Part shown: in pieces, positions 1 to 7,765 of the stretch | Layout of the letters: each line of letters opens with the position of its first letter | Position numbering within the stretch: the stretch's first letter is position 1 | Assembly: GCA_026713825.1 (NCBI GenBank) | Contig: JAPONS010000026.1 | Coordinates: 40,099 to 104,098, forward strand | Length of the DNA: 64,000 bases | Origin: Chloroflexota bacterium | GTDB lineage: Bacteria; Chloroflexota; Dehalococcoidia; Lucifugimonadales; UBA1127 | Direction: 5' to 3' | The notes under the pieces: model-generated | Seen by the model: the letters and a program-made list of their open reading frames with translations, nothing else | Databases searched by the model: none | What the model was told of the DNA's origin: nothing | Made by a program: the position numbers and the translations under genes

Positions 1-180
1 AGTCCCCCAATCGCCTTGAGCCTGTCGAAGGCTCCTGCGAAGGCAGAGCCTGCCCCCGCGCAGGCGGGGGAACCCGGAGGTGCGGGGCTGGGACTCCTTC
101 CCCCGCTCGCGGAGGAAAGCTGGGATGGAGGGCCGCGCCCCCTCCGTTCGTCCTGAGGGAAATCGTAGGGGGCGAACGCC
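1..180. repeat. Mosaic of interspersed hairpin repeats, no gene
   Basis: This gene-free stretch is built from short repeats seen elsewhere in the window. They are a GAGCCTGTCGAAGG box (about 17-30, again near 1031), a TCCTGCGAAGGCAG core (about 32-46, the same core as at 1083 and 63743), a CCCCCGC/GCGGGGG hairpin (about 54-70), and a 'CCTTCCCCC...GGAAAGCTGGGATGGAGG' box (about 98-130, like those at 1131 and 10951). It lies just beyond the end of the minus-strand hydrolase gene. No convincing coding signal is present. Confidence 0.7.
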
Positions 181-182
181 CC

Positions 183-941
183 CTACCGCCCCGCCGTCGA
201 GGGCTGGTGTGCCTTCAAAAACGACCGCACCTGCTCGATCGTCCGCGACTTCACGTCCTCGGCTTCCTTCCACGGGTACGCCGTCACCTCGGCCTTGGGC
301 GCCAGCGCCACCAGGTCCATTGCCGCTTGGTACGAGTGCGCCGGCGTGTCGTCCGGCATCACCAGCAGCGGCGTCTGGCACGACGCGGCAAAATCGCGAG
401 ACACGCAATACATGAAGTCCGGCTGCACCCGATATAGGTTGTGCAGGTACCGCTCCACAACGTCCATTGTCACGTCGGGCCGCTGCTCACACAGCGCCGG
501 GCCCCAGCTCTCCATCCCGCCGTTGTACATCGCGTCCGGCGTCGCCTCCGCGTGCCCCACCGGCTGGCACAGCACTGCGGCCAGCACCCGCTCCGGCGCC
601 CGCTCGATGAGCTTCATCGCAAACGGCCCGCCGATGCAGTAGCCCATGAAGAAGAATTCCCGGATGCCCAGGTGGTCCATCAACCCCAGCTGGTCGTCCG
701 CGAAAGCGTCCCACGGGTCCTCCACCTGCACCGGCCCGCTCGACTCGCCGCCGATGGCGTTCCGCTGGTCCATCGTGATGCACCGGAAATCGTCCTTGAA
801 CGCCTCCATCGCATTGAACACCTGCCCCGGCCAAACCTCCACCCGAGAGTTCAACCCCCCGCCGGGCGTCACCAGCAGCGGAAACCCGGACCCCACCTCC
901 TCATACCGTATCCGCACATCCCCCCGCTCATACATAGGCAT
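183..941 (-). CDS. Alpha/beta hydrolase with a cysteine nucleophile elbow
   Basis: A 252-residue alpha/beta-hydrolase-fold protein, probably cytoplasmic since no signal peptide is visible. The early strand-loop VTPGGG and the nucleophile elbow GYCIGG (Cys102) are clear. The usual Ser is replaced by Cys, as in dienelactone hydrolases. Near the C-terminus, the place where a GH-type catalytic His is expected reads PWKEAEDVKSRT, with no His. A PDDTPAH segment slightly upstream offers an Asp and a His instead. The ATG at 941 follows AAAGGGG; a second in-frame ATG lies two codons in. The substrate cannot be predicted. The fold is certain, the activity is not. Confidence 0.85.
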   Translation of the reverse strand: MPMYERGDVRIRYEEVGSGFPLLVTPGGGLNSRVEVWPGQVFNAMEAFKDDFRCITMDQRNAIGGESSGPVQVEDPWDAFADDQLGLMDHLGIREFFFMGYCIGGPFAMKLIERAPERVLAAVLCQPVGHAEATPDAMYNGGMESWGPALCEQRPDVTMDVVERYLHNLYRVQPDFMYCVSRDFAASCQTPLLVMPDDTPAHSYQAAMDLVALAPKAEVTAYPWKEAEDVKSRTIEQVRSFLKAHQPSTAGR

Positions 942-999
942 AGCAATACCCCTTTCTCAGCCGCAGCAGTCGATTGCACGCGATTGTAGTTTGGGGGTG

Positions 1000-1165
1000 C
1001 AAGGTGTCAAGGCGAGCGCCAAACTGTTCGCCCTGAGCCTGTCGAAGGGTCCCACGAACGGATTGGGTGTTTCCCATTCGGCATTCCTGCGAAGGCAGAA
1101 ATCCAGAGGCGCGGTGTCGAGGGGCTAGTCCCTTCCCCCTTGGGGGGAAGGTTAGGATGGGGGAG
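1000..1165. repeat. Interspersed repeat cluster
   Basis: Three repeat types sit between the starts and ends of the flanking minus-strand genes. CCTGAGCCTGTCGAAGG is near 1031. ATTCCTGCGAAGGCAG followed by AAATCCAGAGG covers about 1083-1110 (palindromic core, one mismatch from the copies at 63743 and 63957). TCCCTTCCCCCTTGG followed by GGGAAGGTTAGGATGGGGG covers about 1131-1164. No gene is seen here. Confidence 0.75.
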
Positions 1166-1173
1166 TTCTCCCC

Positions 1174-2517
1174 CTACTCCGCGTCAGCCCCACGTCCCCC
1201 AACCCACCGCAACACCACATACCCCACAACCCCCGCCAGCACTGACGCCGCAAACACGCCCATCTTCGCCTGGTCCACGACCGCCGGGTCGCTGAACGCA
1301 ATCCCGGAGATGAAGATCGCCACCGTGAACCCGATACCGGACAGCAGCCCCACGCCCAGCACCTGCGCCCACGACACGCCCGCCGGCAGCCCGCTGACGC
1401 CCAGCCGCACCGCCAGCCACGTCGCGCCAAGGACCCCGATCGCCTTGCCCACCGGCAGCGCGACGAACACCCCCAGCGTCACGCTGCTCTCCAGCGCCGC
1501 CGACAGCGTGCCGGACGTGAAGACGATGCCCGCGTTCGCCAGCGCGAAGACCGGCAGGATGACAAAGCTCACCCACGGGTGCACCTGCCCCTCCAGCCGC
1601 TCCATCGGCCCCTCCGTCCCGCTGCTCAGCCGCTCGATCTGCGCCGTGATGGCCTCGGCCTTCTCGTTGTCCTCGTCCCTGATCGCCTGCCTGTAGTCGG
1701 TGAGCAGCACCTCCACCGCCGCCGCGTAGACCTCCCTCTGGATGTACGGCTTGGACGGCACGACCGCCGCCAGCGCGACGCCCGCCAGCGTGGCGTGGAT
1801 GCCGGACTCCAGCAGGAACTGCCACATCACGATGCTCAGGATCACGTAGAACCCCAGTGACCGCACCCCAAGCCGGATGCACACCGCGATTATGGCGAAG
1901 ACCGCGATGGCCAGCCCCAGGTCGCTCCAGCTGATGGCGTCCGAGTAGAAGACGGCGATGACCCCTATCGCGCCCAGGTCGTCCACCACCGCCAGCCCCA
2001 GCAGGAACACCCGCAGCTCCGCGGGAGCCCGTCTCCCCAGCAGCGCCAGCACCCCCAGCGCGAACGCGATGTCCGTCGCCATCGGGATGCCCCAGCCCGC
2101 CGCGCCCGCCCCGGACGTCCCGTTGAACGCGACGTACACGAGCGCCGGGACCACCATGCCGCCCGCAGCAGCTGCCGTCGGCAGGAAGGCCTTCCTGAAG
2201 CTCGAAAGCTCGCCGTGCAGCAGCTCGCGCTTGATTTCCAGCCCCACCAGGAAGAAGAAGATCGCCATCAGCCCGTCGTTGACTAGGTGCCCAAGGTTCT
2301 CGTGGAGGTGGAAGATGCCGATGTCTATCGAGATGTAGTTGTGCCAGAAGCTCCCGTACGAGTCCGCCCACGGCGAGTTCACCCACCCGAGTGCCGCCGC
2401 CGCTGCCGCCAGCAGGATGAACGCGCCGACTTCCTCGGTGTGGATGTAGTTCTGGATGGGGACCCGCAGCGCCCTCACAAGGTCGGACGGCCCCCGCAAG
2501 ACCCTCAGTATTCGCAA
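1174..2517 (-). CDS. nhaA: Na+/H+ antiporter NhaA
   Basis: A 447-residue multi-pass inner-membrane antiporter that exports Na+ in exchange for H+. Family hallmarks are present: a WANSPW-like start (WVNSPWADSY), the segment FFFLVGLEIKRELLHGEL, and MATDIAFALGVLALLG with the paired-Asp region GLAVVDDLGAIGVIA, which holds the ion-binding aspartates of NhaA. The C-terminal GIGFTVAIFISGIAF is also typical. A hydrophilic insert with charged residues (about 270-310, around DYRQAIRDEDNEKAE) sits mid-protein, as in many non-enterobacterial NhaA proteins. The first codon appears to be TTG behind a GC-rich stretch, so the exact start is uncertain; an in-frame GTG about 13 codons in is an alternative. Confidence 0.95.
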   Translation of the reverse strand: MRILRVLRGPSDLVRALRVPIQNYIHTEEVGAFILLAAAAAALGWVNSPWADSYGSFWHNYISIDIGIFHLHENLGHLVNDGLMAIFFFLVGLEIKRELLHGELSSFRKAFLPTAAAAGGMVVPALVYVAFNGTSGAGAAGWGIPMATDIAFALGVLALLGRRAPAELRVFLLGLAVVDDLGAIGVIAVFYSDAISWSDLGLAIAVFAIIAVCIRLGVRSLGFYVILSIVMWQFLLESGIHATLAGVALAAVVPSKPYIQREVYAAAVEVLLTDYRQAIRDEDNEKAEAITAQIERLSSGTEGPMERLEGQVHPWVSFVILPVFALANAGIVFTSGTLSAALESSVTLGVFVALPVGKAIGVLGATWLAVRLGVSGLPAGVSWAQVLGVGLLSGIGFTVAIFISGIAFSDPAVVDQAKMGVFAASVLAGVVGYVVLRWVGGRGADAE

Positions 2518-2525
2518 CGTCCCCG

Positions 2526-2605
2526 CACCTAACCTTCTGCCCCTTCTCCCTCAGGGGGAAGGGGCTGCCCCGTACTCGATACGAGGTTGGGATGAGGGTT
2601 GTTCC
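2526..2605. repeat. Interspersed repeat between nhaA and the SDR gene
   Basis: It contains CCCCTTCTCCCTCAG followed by GGGGAAGGGG, related in opposite orientation to the copies near 1131 and 10951. A CCCCGTACTCGATACGAGG palindrome follows at about 2569-2586, related to the CCCCGTA...TACGGGG hairpins at 3555 and 4472. It separates two minus-strand genes, and I see no clear Rho-independent terminator. Confidence 0.6.
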
Positions 2606-2607
2606 CC

Positions 2608-3438
2608 CTAGTGCACCTCGTGCCCGCCGGCCATGTTGATCGCCTGCCCCGTCACGTAGTCCGCCTCGTCGCTAGACAGGAACGCCGCCAGTCGCGCGAT
2701 GTCCGCCGCCACCGCTAGCCGTCCCAGCGGGATCGTCGCCGACCGGTCGCGCACCATGAACGCCCGGTGCTCCATGGCCGACTGCCCCTCCGGCGCCGTC
2801 GCCGCCGCGATGAAATCGACCCGCTCCGTGTCCACCAGCCCCGGGCAAATAGCGTTCACCGTGATCCCGTACTGCGCCACCTCCAGCGCCAGGCTCTGCG
2901 TGAACCCGATCACCGCAAACTTGCTCGCGCAGTACGCCGCGTACGTCGCCGTCCCCGTCTTCCCCGCGCGGGACGACATCGTGATGATCCGGCCGCCCCC
3001 GCCGCGTGCAATCATGTGCCGCGCCGCCGCTTGGCACACCAGCCACGTACCCTTCACGTTCACCCGTTGCACCAGGTCGAAGTCCTCTTCCGTCACCTCG
3101 ACCACCGGCTTCCGGTCCCCGCCGGGCCGCGAGCCTGCGTTCGAAACGACGATGTCGATCTTGCCGAACTCCGCCACCGCCTCGTCGTACATCGCCTGCA
3201 CCTGCGCCGAGTCCGAGACGTCCGCGATGATCGCCTTCGACCGGCGCCCCATCGCCTCGATCTCCTCCACCACCGACGACACGCCGCGCCACGGCCGGTC
3301 CGGGTACGGTATCGCCGTGAAGTCGTTGACGATCACGTCCGCGCCCTCTTGTGCCAGCCGAGTCGCAATCCCCCGGCCCATCCCATTCTCACCGCCCGCC
3401 CCCGTAACCAGCGCAACCTTCCCCTCAAGTCCGTACAT
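2608..3438 (-). CDS. SDR-family NAD(P)-dependent oxidoreductase
   Basis: A 276-residue short-chain dehydrogenase/reductase. The N-terminal Rossmann glycine motif is VTGAGGENGMGRG. The catalytic triad region is Ser in ITMSS and Tyr/Lys in YAAYCASK. The Asn of the SNAG motif (VVSNAGSRPGG) is present. The C-terminal YVTGQAINMAGGHEVH is the usual SDR ending. Length is typical for the classical class. The ATG at 3438 is preceded by GAGAGGG. The substrate is unknown; the neighbours (antiporter, methyltransferase) give no pathway clue. Confidence 0.92.
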   Translation of the reverse strand: MYGLEGKVALVTGAGGENGMGRGIATRLAQEGADVIVNDFTAIPYPDRPWRGVSSVVEEIEAMGRRSKAIIADVSDSAQVQAMYDEAVAEFGKIDIVVSNAGSRPGGDRKPVVEVTEEDFDLVQRVNVKGTWLVCQAAARHMIARGGGGRIITMSSRAGKTGTATYAAYCASKFAVIGFTQSLALEVAQYGITVNAICPGLVDTERVDFIAAATAPEGQSAMEHRAFMVRDRSATIPLGRLAVAADIARLAAFLSSDEADYVTGQAINMAGGHEVH

Positions 3439-3454
3439 CTCTACCCTCTCTCCT

Positions 3455-3605
3455 TAGTCTCGTCATACCGGCGAATGCCGGTATCCAGAAACCCCGCGGC
3501 CAACCCCATCTGCCATACCCCGGCTCCCCCGCTTCGTCGTTCCCGCGCGGCCTGCCCCGTACCCCAATACGGGGGCGGGAACCCAGGGGGCCGTGTGTGG
3601 GGCGC
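3455..3605. repeat. Interspersed palindromic repeats (two nested types)
   Basis: A CATACCGGCGAATGCCGGTA hairpin (palindromic core 3465-3484) ends in TCCAG. A second unit has outer arms TTCCCGC (about 3539) and GCGGGAA (about 3574) and encloses CCCCGTA/TACGGGG (3555-3561 and 3568-3574). Both share the 'GTCRT - hairpin - CCAG' layout of the copies at the right edge of the window. They lie between two minus-strand genes. Confidence 0.75.
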
Positions 3606-3647
3606 ATCTACCTCATCAACATTCGCACAACCGCGACGCCCGGTTCG

Positions 3648-4442
3648 CTACGGCTCGTCCAGCCGCTTCACTGCCCGTTCATTCCTGCGGGCCACCATGC
3701 GAGCCAGTCCCAGGGTTCGCCCCGCGTCCAGCCTAAGCATGTCGGCCTCGTCCATGGGCGTGCCGCGCCGTTCCGAGGTCACCAGCGCCGACGCCATCCA
3801 GTACTTCCAGCCGTCGGGGAGCAGGCTGCTGTCCTCTATTGTCACCAACCCGCTACGTTCCCAGTGGCGCCTCCACCATGCCGGGCTGTGGAGGCAGAAG
3901 AACGCCGGCTCCCAGTATGGCCGGAGGTGTTCCGGCGGCTCGTCCGAGGTCATTTCCTCGACCAGCCCGGCCACGACGATTCCCATCTGCCCACCCGGCT
4001 TGACCAGCCGGGCCATGTACGCCTCCAGGTAGAGGTCGTCCGTCCCGAAGTATTGGTACGCGTCGACGCACACCATCGCGTCGAAAAACTCGTCGGCGAA
4101 TGGCAGGGCATGCGCATCGGCATGAATGGGGTACACGCTGTCCTCAACACCGGCGTCGCGAATGCGGTCGAAGTTGGCGCTGGCGTCAATCCACAGGTCC
4201 GTCGCCCATACCTGCACCCCGTACTCCTTCGCAAGGAATATGGAGCTCAATGCCTTGCCGCAACCCATGTCCAGGACTCGTATCCCGGGCTTGAGGTCCA
4301 TGCACTCCGCCAGGAACTCCGTCAGCAAAAGGGCATTCGGGCCCATCATGTTTTCCATCACCCATTCGGCATCATACTTGGCCGAGCGGGGAAATGCGGT
4401 CGGATTGAAAAGGTGCTCCCGTCCTGCATCGCTGCCCTGCAA
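3648..4442 (-). CDS. Class I SAM-dependent methyltransferase
   Basis: A 264-residue methyltransferase. Motif I is RVLDMGCGKALSS, followed by a VWATDLWIDA acidic-loop strand, a DAMVCVDAYQYF motif II/III region and LVKPGGQMGIV. This is the small-molecule or lipid methyltransferase type related to cyclopropane-synthase-like folds; the acceptor is unknown. I place the start at TTG 4442 because GGAGG lies six bases upstream (about 4449-4453). The reading frame continues upstream through a hairpin repeat, but that extension is repeat sequence and not protein-like. The next in-frame ATG (4358) would cut off the FNPTAFPRSAKYDAEW segment. Confidence 0.82.
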   Translation of the reverse strand: MQGSDAGREHLFNPTAFPRSAKYDAEWVMENMMGPNALLLTEFLAECMDLKPGIRVLDMGCGKALSSIFLAKEYGVQVWATDLWIDASANFDRIRDAGVEDSVYPIHADAHALPFADEFFDAMVCVDAYQYFGTDDLYLEAYMARLVKPGGQMGIVVAGLVEEMTSDEPPEHLRPYWEPAFFCLHSPAWWRRHWERSGLVTIEDSSLLPDGWKYWMASALVTSERRGTPMDEADMLRLDAGRTLGLARMVARRNERAVKRLDEP

Positions 4443-4464
4443 ACTTCGCCTCCATACCCGCGTA

Positions 4465-4512
4465 GAGCTTGCCCCGTGCCTCGATACGGGGCCGGTATCC
4501 AGGGCGAGGAGG
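4465..4512. repeat. Palindromic repeat just upstream of the methyltransferase
   Basis: The hairpin CCCCGTGCCTCGATACGGGG (4472-4491) is followed by CCGGTATCCAGGGCGAGG, matching the 3555 family and the GTATCCAG tail of the 3465 family. It sits about 30 bases upstream of the TTG start and its ribosome-binding site, so it may lie in the 5' leader of that gene. Confidence 0.65.
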
Positions 4513-4930
4513 GGCAACCCTGACACCACCTCATTGCCCTCAACCCACGCTCCCCGCTACCGTCCTCCCATGGTAATGGCAATCCACCACCGTAACCACA
4601 TCACAGGGCGCCTTCACGCCGCGGGCAACACCAACGAATTCGTTGCAAACACATCCCATGCCAATCACGTAAGCCGGTCCGCAAGCAGGGAAGGGGGGGA
4701 GGATGCTCCTGCAAAAAATTTTCGTGTTGTAGCTAAAATGTGCCACACTCGCTACAAAACAAGGCAGGTTGTTTTGCGATTCAACCTCAAGAACCGTCAC
4801 CAACTATCTTGTTGCCGATGCACGGTGCGTCACCCCTGCCCCCCGCGAAGGCGGAAGGATCGAGAGTGGCAAAGGCGTTGGGGCGCCTTGACGCCTGAGG
4901 CTTCCTGGGAAGTTGGGTTGCGACCACGCC
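4513..4930. other. Gene-free region with an AT-rich inverted repeat
   Basis: About 400 bases without a convincing gene. Open frames here have no homology-like motifs. An AT-richer island (about 4705-4800) contains an inverted repeat TTGTAGC (4727-4733) / GCTACAA (4751-4757). The 17-base spacer is compatible with a regulator operator or a promoter for the minus-strand methyltransferase. Near 4840-4860 there is another small hairpin-like GC repeat. Confidence 0.45.
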
Positions 4931-6007
4931 CTACGCCGCGAACGCGTCCAGCGCCTCCAGGTCCCACGCCAGCCCCAGCCCCGGCGCGTCCGACAGGATG
5001 ATCTCCCCGTTCTCGATGGCCGGGACCTCCTGGAACAGCGGCGCGCTCCACGGCATGTTCTCGACGGTCAGCCCGTTCGGGATCGCCACCATCGTGTGGG
5101 CCAGGATCTCCGGCGCCAGGTGGCTCACCACCGGCAGGTTGAACGCCTCCGCCATGTGCGCCGCCTTCATCCACTGCGTGATGCCCCCGGCCCGCAGCAG
5201 GTCGATCATCACGATGTCGATGCTCCGGTGTTCCAGCATGTGCCGGAACGGCGCGATGCCGTAGTGGTACTCTCCCGCCGCCACCGGCATCGTCAGCGCG
5301 TCCGCGATCCGCGCCAGCCCCGGGTAGTCGAGGTGGTCGGTCGGGTCCTCGAACCAGTAGAGCCCGTACTCCTCCAGGCGCCGCCCGATGCTGATCGACT
5401 GGTTCACGTCCCACCCCTGGTTGATGTCCACCATGATGTCCACGCCGTCCCCGACGGCCTCCCGCATCACCCGGGCCCGCTCCAGCTCCGCGGCCGGCGT
5501 CTTCTCCCCGCCCAGCCGGAACTTCATGGAGGTGTACCCCTCCTCCACCAGTCGCGCGCCCGTCGTGGCCAGCGCCTCCAGGTCGTAGGTGCGCCACAGG
5601 AAGCCGCTCGCATAGGCGGGCATCCGGTCCCGGTAGCCGCCCAGCAGCTTGTGCACCGGCTGCCCCAGCGCCTTCCCCTTGATGTCCCACAGCGCCACGT
5701 CGATGGCCGCCGACGCCCGCGTCAGCATCCCCTCCGGCGACCCGCCGCCCACGGCCCGCAGCCGCTTCCCGATGGCCTCGATGTCCATCGGGTCGCTGCC
5801 GATGACGAGCTCCGTCAGTGCGTTCACCAGCTCGTGCAGCGGCTTCAGGATCACGTCGCTGACGAACCCCGCATACCCCATCCCCTCGATGCCCTCGTCC
5901 GTCCGCAGCGTCAGCGTCACGAAGGGCGCCACGTTCGCCCCGCCCACCGGCGGCCCCGGCTCCCGGGGCACGCATACGGCCCGAGTCTCAAAGCTGGCAA
6001 TCTTCAT
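4931..6007 (-). CDS. Enolase-superfamily (mandelate racemase/muconate lactonizing type) enzyme
   Basis: A 358-residue protein with the N-terminal capping domain and a C-terminal TIM barrel. Visible active-site elements: MKFRLGG (Lys162; the usual KxK is here K-F-R), metal ligands Asp194 (DINQGW), Glu220 (WFEDP) and Glu246 (AAGEYHYG), Asp in IVMIDLLRAGG, and His296 in VVSHLAPE. These support a metal-dependent proton-abstraction reaction on a carboxylate substrate, i.e. an acid-sugar dehydratase, racemase or cycloisomerase. Specificity cannot be told. I chose ATG 6007 because GGAGGGGCT precedes it; the frame extends upstream without protein-like sequence. Confidence 0.92.
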   Translation of the reverse strand: MKIASFETRAVCVPREPGPPVGGANVAPFVTLTLRTDEGIEGMGYAGFVSDVILKPLHELVNALTELVIGSDPMDIEAIGKRLRAVGGGSPEGMLTRASAAIDVALWDIKGKALGQPVHKLLGGYRDRMPAYASGFLWRTYDLEALATTGARLVEEGYTSMKFRLGGEKTPAAELERARVMREAVGDGVDIMVDINQGWDVNQSISIGRRLEEYGLYWFEDPTDHLDYPGLARIADALTMPVAAGEYHYGIAPFRHMLEHRSIDIVMIDLLRAGGITQWMKAAHMAEAFNLPVVSHLAPEILAHTMVAIPNGLTVENMPWSAPLFQEVPAIENGEIILSDAPGLGLAWDLEALDAFAA

Positions 6008-6258
6008 AGCCCCTCCAGAAGTGCAGCATGAACCTTGACGCGAACAGGGTACGCGAGACGCAGCCCCCCGCGAAACCCCAAACCCTGACACAGCGCCGTT
6101 GCCCCAAAGCGCCATCCCTCGCTACCCTCACCCCCTGGCGACGGTAGCAGCGCCCCGCAAGGAGACATCAAGACAATTTGGAAGAGAAACTTTCAGAAGG
6201 GGTTACGAAGAAGTCCCGTCGTGGAGGTGAAGCGAACGTGACCGCGGCGCTTGGGGCG

Positions 6259-6729
6259 CTACAGGTCCCCAAGCCCCTGCGGCGGCCGCTCCGCCACCGG
6301 CTTGTCGAGGATTTCCTGCGCGAGCATGGCCTGCCGGAGCGTGTTCTTGTTCAGCACCTTGGCCGCACCCGAGCGGCGCGCTCGCTGGCCCGCGACGGCC
6401 GCGGCCGGTCCCCGCTGCGCCGCCTGCGGAGGCGCTGCCTGCGTGGAGGTGGTTGCCCGTTGCGGCTGCCGACGCGGGGCCTCCGGCTGTGCCCGGGGCA
6501 CTTCATAGCCGGGCCCCTCCAGCGATTCCCCTTCCAGGGACCGCTGGTCAGGCCCCACACGGTAAGCCTCGGCCGTCGTGGACGTAGGACGCTGCGGGGC
6601 GCGTGGCGGCTCCGGCGGGGGCGGTGGCTCGGCCGGAGACACGTTCTCGCCGCGCTCCATCGCCTCGCGCACCTCTTGGATGCGCTCCTGCGCCCGCCGC
6701 CGAAGCTCTTCAAGCCTGCTGTTGGCCAT
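6259..6729 (-). CDS. Small proline/glutamine-rich protein next to floA
   Basis: A 156-residue protein of unknown function. The N-terminal 30 residues are a charged helix (LEELRRRAQERIQEVREAME). The middle (about 30-120) is low-complexity Pro/Ala/Gln/Arg, likely disordered. The C-terminus has a compact, predicted helical segment LRQAMLAQEILDKPVA. The ATG at 6729 has GGAG ten bases upstream. It follows floA by 27 bases on the same strand, so it is probably cotranscribed with nfeD-floA. I infer it may be an accessory or adaptor of the FloA membrane platform, but nothing in the sequence proves that. Confidence 0.75.
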   Translation of the reverse strand: MANSRLEELRRRAQERIQEVREAMERGENVSPAEPPPPPEPPRAPQRPTSTTAEAYRVGPDQRSLEGESLEGPGYEVPRAQPEAPRRQPQRATTSTQAAPPQAAQRGPAAAVAGQRARRSGAAKVLNKNTLRQAMLAQEILDKPVAERPPQGLGDL

Positions 6730-6756
6730 ATCCGGTCCGCTCCTGCCGCCGATACT

Positions 6757-7746
6757 CTACGGCTGGGTGCCCTCTTCCGGCTGGTCGCCCAGACTCTCCC
6801 GCATGGAGGTGTCCGCCTGGACGTTGCGCATGCGGTAGTAGTCCATGATGCCGAGGTTGCCTGCCCGGAAGGCCTCCGCCATCGCGCGGGGTACCTCCGC
6901 CTCGGCCTCCACGACGCGGGCCCGCATCTCCTGCGTTCGCGCCACCATCTCCTGCTCCTGCGCGACTGCCATGGCGCGCCGCTGCTCCGCCCGTGCCTGC
7001 GCAATCTGCTTGTCCGCCTCTGCCTGGTCGATCTGCAGCTGCGCCCCGATGTTGCGCCCCACGTCCACGTCCGCAATGTCGATGGACAGGATCTCGAAGG
7101 CGGTGCCCGCGTCCAGCCCGCCCGACAGCACCTTGCGCGATATCTGGTCGGGGTTCTCCAGCACGGCCTTGTGCGCGTCGGCCGAGCCGATAGCCGAGAC
7201 CGTGCCCTCGCCCACGCGGGCAAGGATGGTCTCCTCGCCGGCGCCTCCCACGAGGCGGTCAAGGTTCGCCCGCACCGTCACCCTCGCGACGGCGATGAGC
7301 TGGATACCGTCCTTGGCCACTGCCGACACCCGTGGCGTGTTGATGACCCGCGGGTTGACGCTGGTCTGCACAGCCTGCAGCACGTCGCGGCCCGCAAGGT
7401 CGATGGCCGTTGCCCGCTGCCACGTCAGGTCGATGTTCGCCTTGTCGGCGGAGATCATGGCGGACACCACGCGGCCCACGTTGCCGCCGGCCAGGTAGTG
7501 CGCTTCCATGTCGTTGATGTCGAGGTCCTGCCCCGCCTTGGTCGCGGAGATGAGTGGCTCGACGATGGCGTTCGGGTTCACCTTCCGCAGCCGCATGCCG
7601 ATGAGGCTCAGCAGGCTGACCGGCACGCCCGCGAAGATGGCGCTCAACCACAACCCGACCGGGATGAAGAAGAGGATGAGTCCCAGCGTGAAGATAATGG
7701 GAAGTATGAGAAGGAGAAGGACTACGATTCGTCCGATCCATGCCAT
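6757..7746 (-). CDS. floA: Flotillin-like protein FloA
   Basis: A 329-residue SPFH-type membrane-scaffold protein, the length expected for FloA. An N-terminal hydrophobic hairpin (about residues 5-45: [31 protein letters not shown]) is followed by [19 protein letters not shown] and the SPFH/coiled-coil part with repeated [23 protein letters not shown] helices. FloA proteins organise membrane microdomains. I chose ATG 7746 because GGAGATGCAACC precedes it and the protein then starts at MAWIGRIVV; the upstream extension has no family similarity. It lies 19 bases after nfeD in a probable nfeD-floA-proline-rich operon, the usual partnership in bacteria. Confidence 0.95.
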   Translation of the reverse strand: MAWIGRIVVLLLLILPIIFTLGLILFFIPVGLWLSAIFAGVPVSLLSLIGMRLRKVNPNAIVEPLISATKAGQDLDINDMEAHYLAGGNVGRVVSAMISADKANIDLTWQRATAIDLAGRDVLQAVQTSVNPRVINTPRVSAVAKDGIQLIAVARVTVRANLDRLVGGAGEETILARVGEGTVSAIGSADAHKAVLENPDQISRKVLSGGLDAGTAFEILSIDIADVDVGRNIGAQLQIDQAEADKQIAQARAEQRRAMAVAQEQEMVARTQEMRARVVEAEAEVPRAMAEAFRAGNLGIMDYYRMRNVQADTSMRESLGDQPEEGTQP

Positions 7747-7765
7747 GGTTGCATCTCCTATGTGC

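Noticed and set aside
4443..4529. N-terminal extension of the methyltransferase frame up to 4529
   Set aside because: It is translation of a hairpin repeat, and a good GGAGG-TTG start lies at 4442 where family-like sequence begins.
4540..4803. Minus-strand 87-residue open frame
   Set aside because: No recognisable motif, no good ribosome-binding site, and composition unlike the surrounding genes; it spans an AT-rich regulatory-looking stretch.
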